Under the pieces are notes generated by a model that worked only from the letters and a program-made list of their open reading frames with translations, searched no databases and was not told where the DNA came from. Positions 6,004-6,027 of a stretch of 6,027 bases of DNA are shown in pieces. Positions within the stretch are counted from its first letter, which is position 1. Each line of letters starts with the position of its first letter. The stretch lies in the NCBI GenBank assembly GCA_003484545.1, contig DNCF01000095.1:531-6557 (forward strand). Reading direction: 5' to 3'. This DNA is from Massilia sp. (GTDB taxonomy: Bacteria > Pseudomonadota > Gammaproteobacteria > Burkholderiales > Burkholderiaceae_D). A program made the translations under genes and the position numbers.

Positions 6004-6027
6004 GTAGCGTGGGCACTTCGTGCCCAC
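6004..6027 (+). repeat. REP-like palindrome copy 2, GTAG-headed (runs to window edge)
   Basis: GTAG (6004-6007), one spacer base, then a perfect hairpin: GTGGGCAC (6009-6016) pairs with GTGCCCAC (6020-6027) around the loop TTC. It matches copy 1 at 3549-3573 in the head, stem and orientation; only the spacer base, the loop and one stem base differ. The two copies bracket the RAYT, rmuC and globin genes. It lies upstream of the globin start, so it could affect that gene's leader RNA. The window ends at the last stem base, so it cannot be seen whether further repeats follow. Confidence 0.75.

Noticed and set aside
4808..6007. 399-codon open frame on the plus strand opposite rmuC and globin
   Set aside because: Ser/Arg/Cys/Trp-rich translation typical of an antisense frame; it covers two well-supported genes.
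5990..6016. GTG start giving a 138-residue globin
   Set aside because: The extra residues fall in the palindrome and leader; the family N-terminus fits ATG 5989.
1..6027. Defence island, prophage, CRISPR or tRNA content
   Set aside because: All coding space is explained by transport, Mo-cofactor, RAYT, RmuC and globin genes. No spaced repeat array or tRNA cloverleaf was seen.

Overview
The window looks like chromosomal DNA from a high-GC betaproteobacterium (order Burkholderiales). An Oxalobacteraceae/Massilia-type host is my best guess. It rests on the protein sequence style, the moaA-mobA-moeA order, the strong G/C bias at third codon positions and the GTAG-headed palindromes. It is inference from memory, with no database search behind it.

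Left block (2-3532, plus strand): a tightly packed run. The 3' part of a ChrA-type chromate/oxyanion transporter gene overlaps the start of moaA by 8 bases. moaA (first step of molybdenum cofactor synthesis) is followed after 2 bases by one 625-codon reading frame. That frame carries a complete MobA domain (guanylyltransferase) joined in frame to a complete MoeA domain (molybdenum insertion). The block therefore encodes an early and the two last steps of Mo-bisMGD cofactor synthesis, with MobA and MoeA on one polypeptide, placed directly behind an oxyanion transporter.

Middle (3533-3651): a 119-base gap between convergent genes, rich in repeats. It holds a GTAG-headed REP-like palindrome, a degenerate direct repeat of the palindrome's right part, and a perfect 9-bp hairpin. 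Next to it, on the minus strand, lies an intact REP-associated tyrosine transposase (RAYT) gene (3652-4203) with its HUH-type motif and catalytic tyrosine. Hand counts on sampled lines give it a lower GC than its neighbours.

Right block (4255-5989, minus strand): a group II truncated haemoglobin gene followed after 1 base by rmuC, then the RAYT gene 51 bases further on. A second copy of the GTAG-headed palindrome sits just upstream of the globin gene at the right window edge (6004-6027), in the same orientation as the first. The RAYT gene is thus bracketed at a distance by two palindromes of the kind such enzymes act on.

I saw no tRNA, rRNA or CRISPR array and no recognisable defence system. 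The best candidates for something unusual are the MobA-MoeA fusion and the RAYT/REP set.
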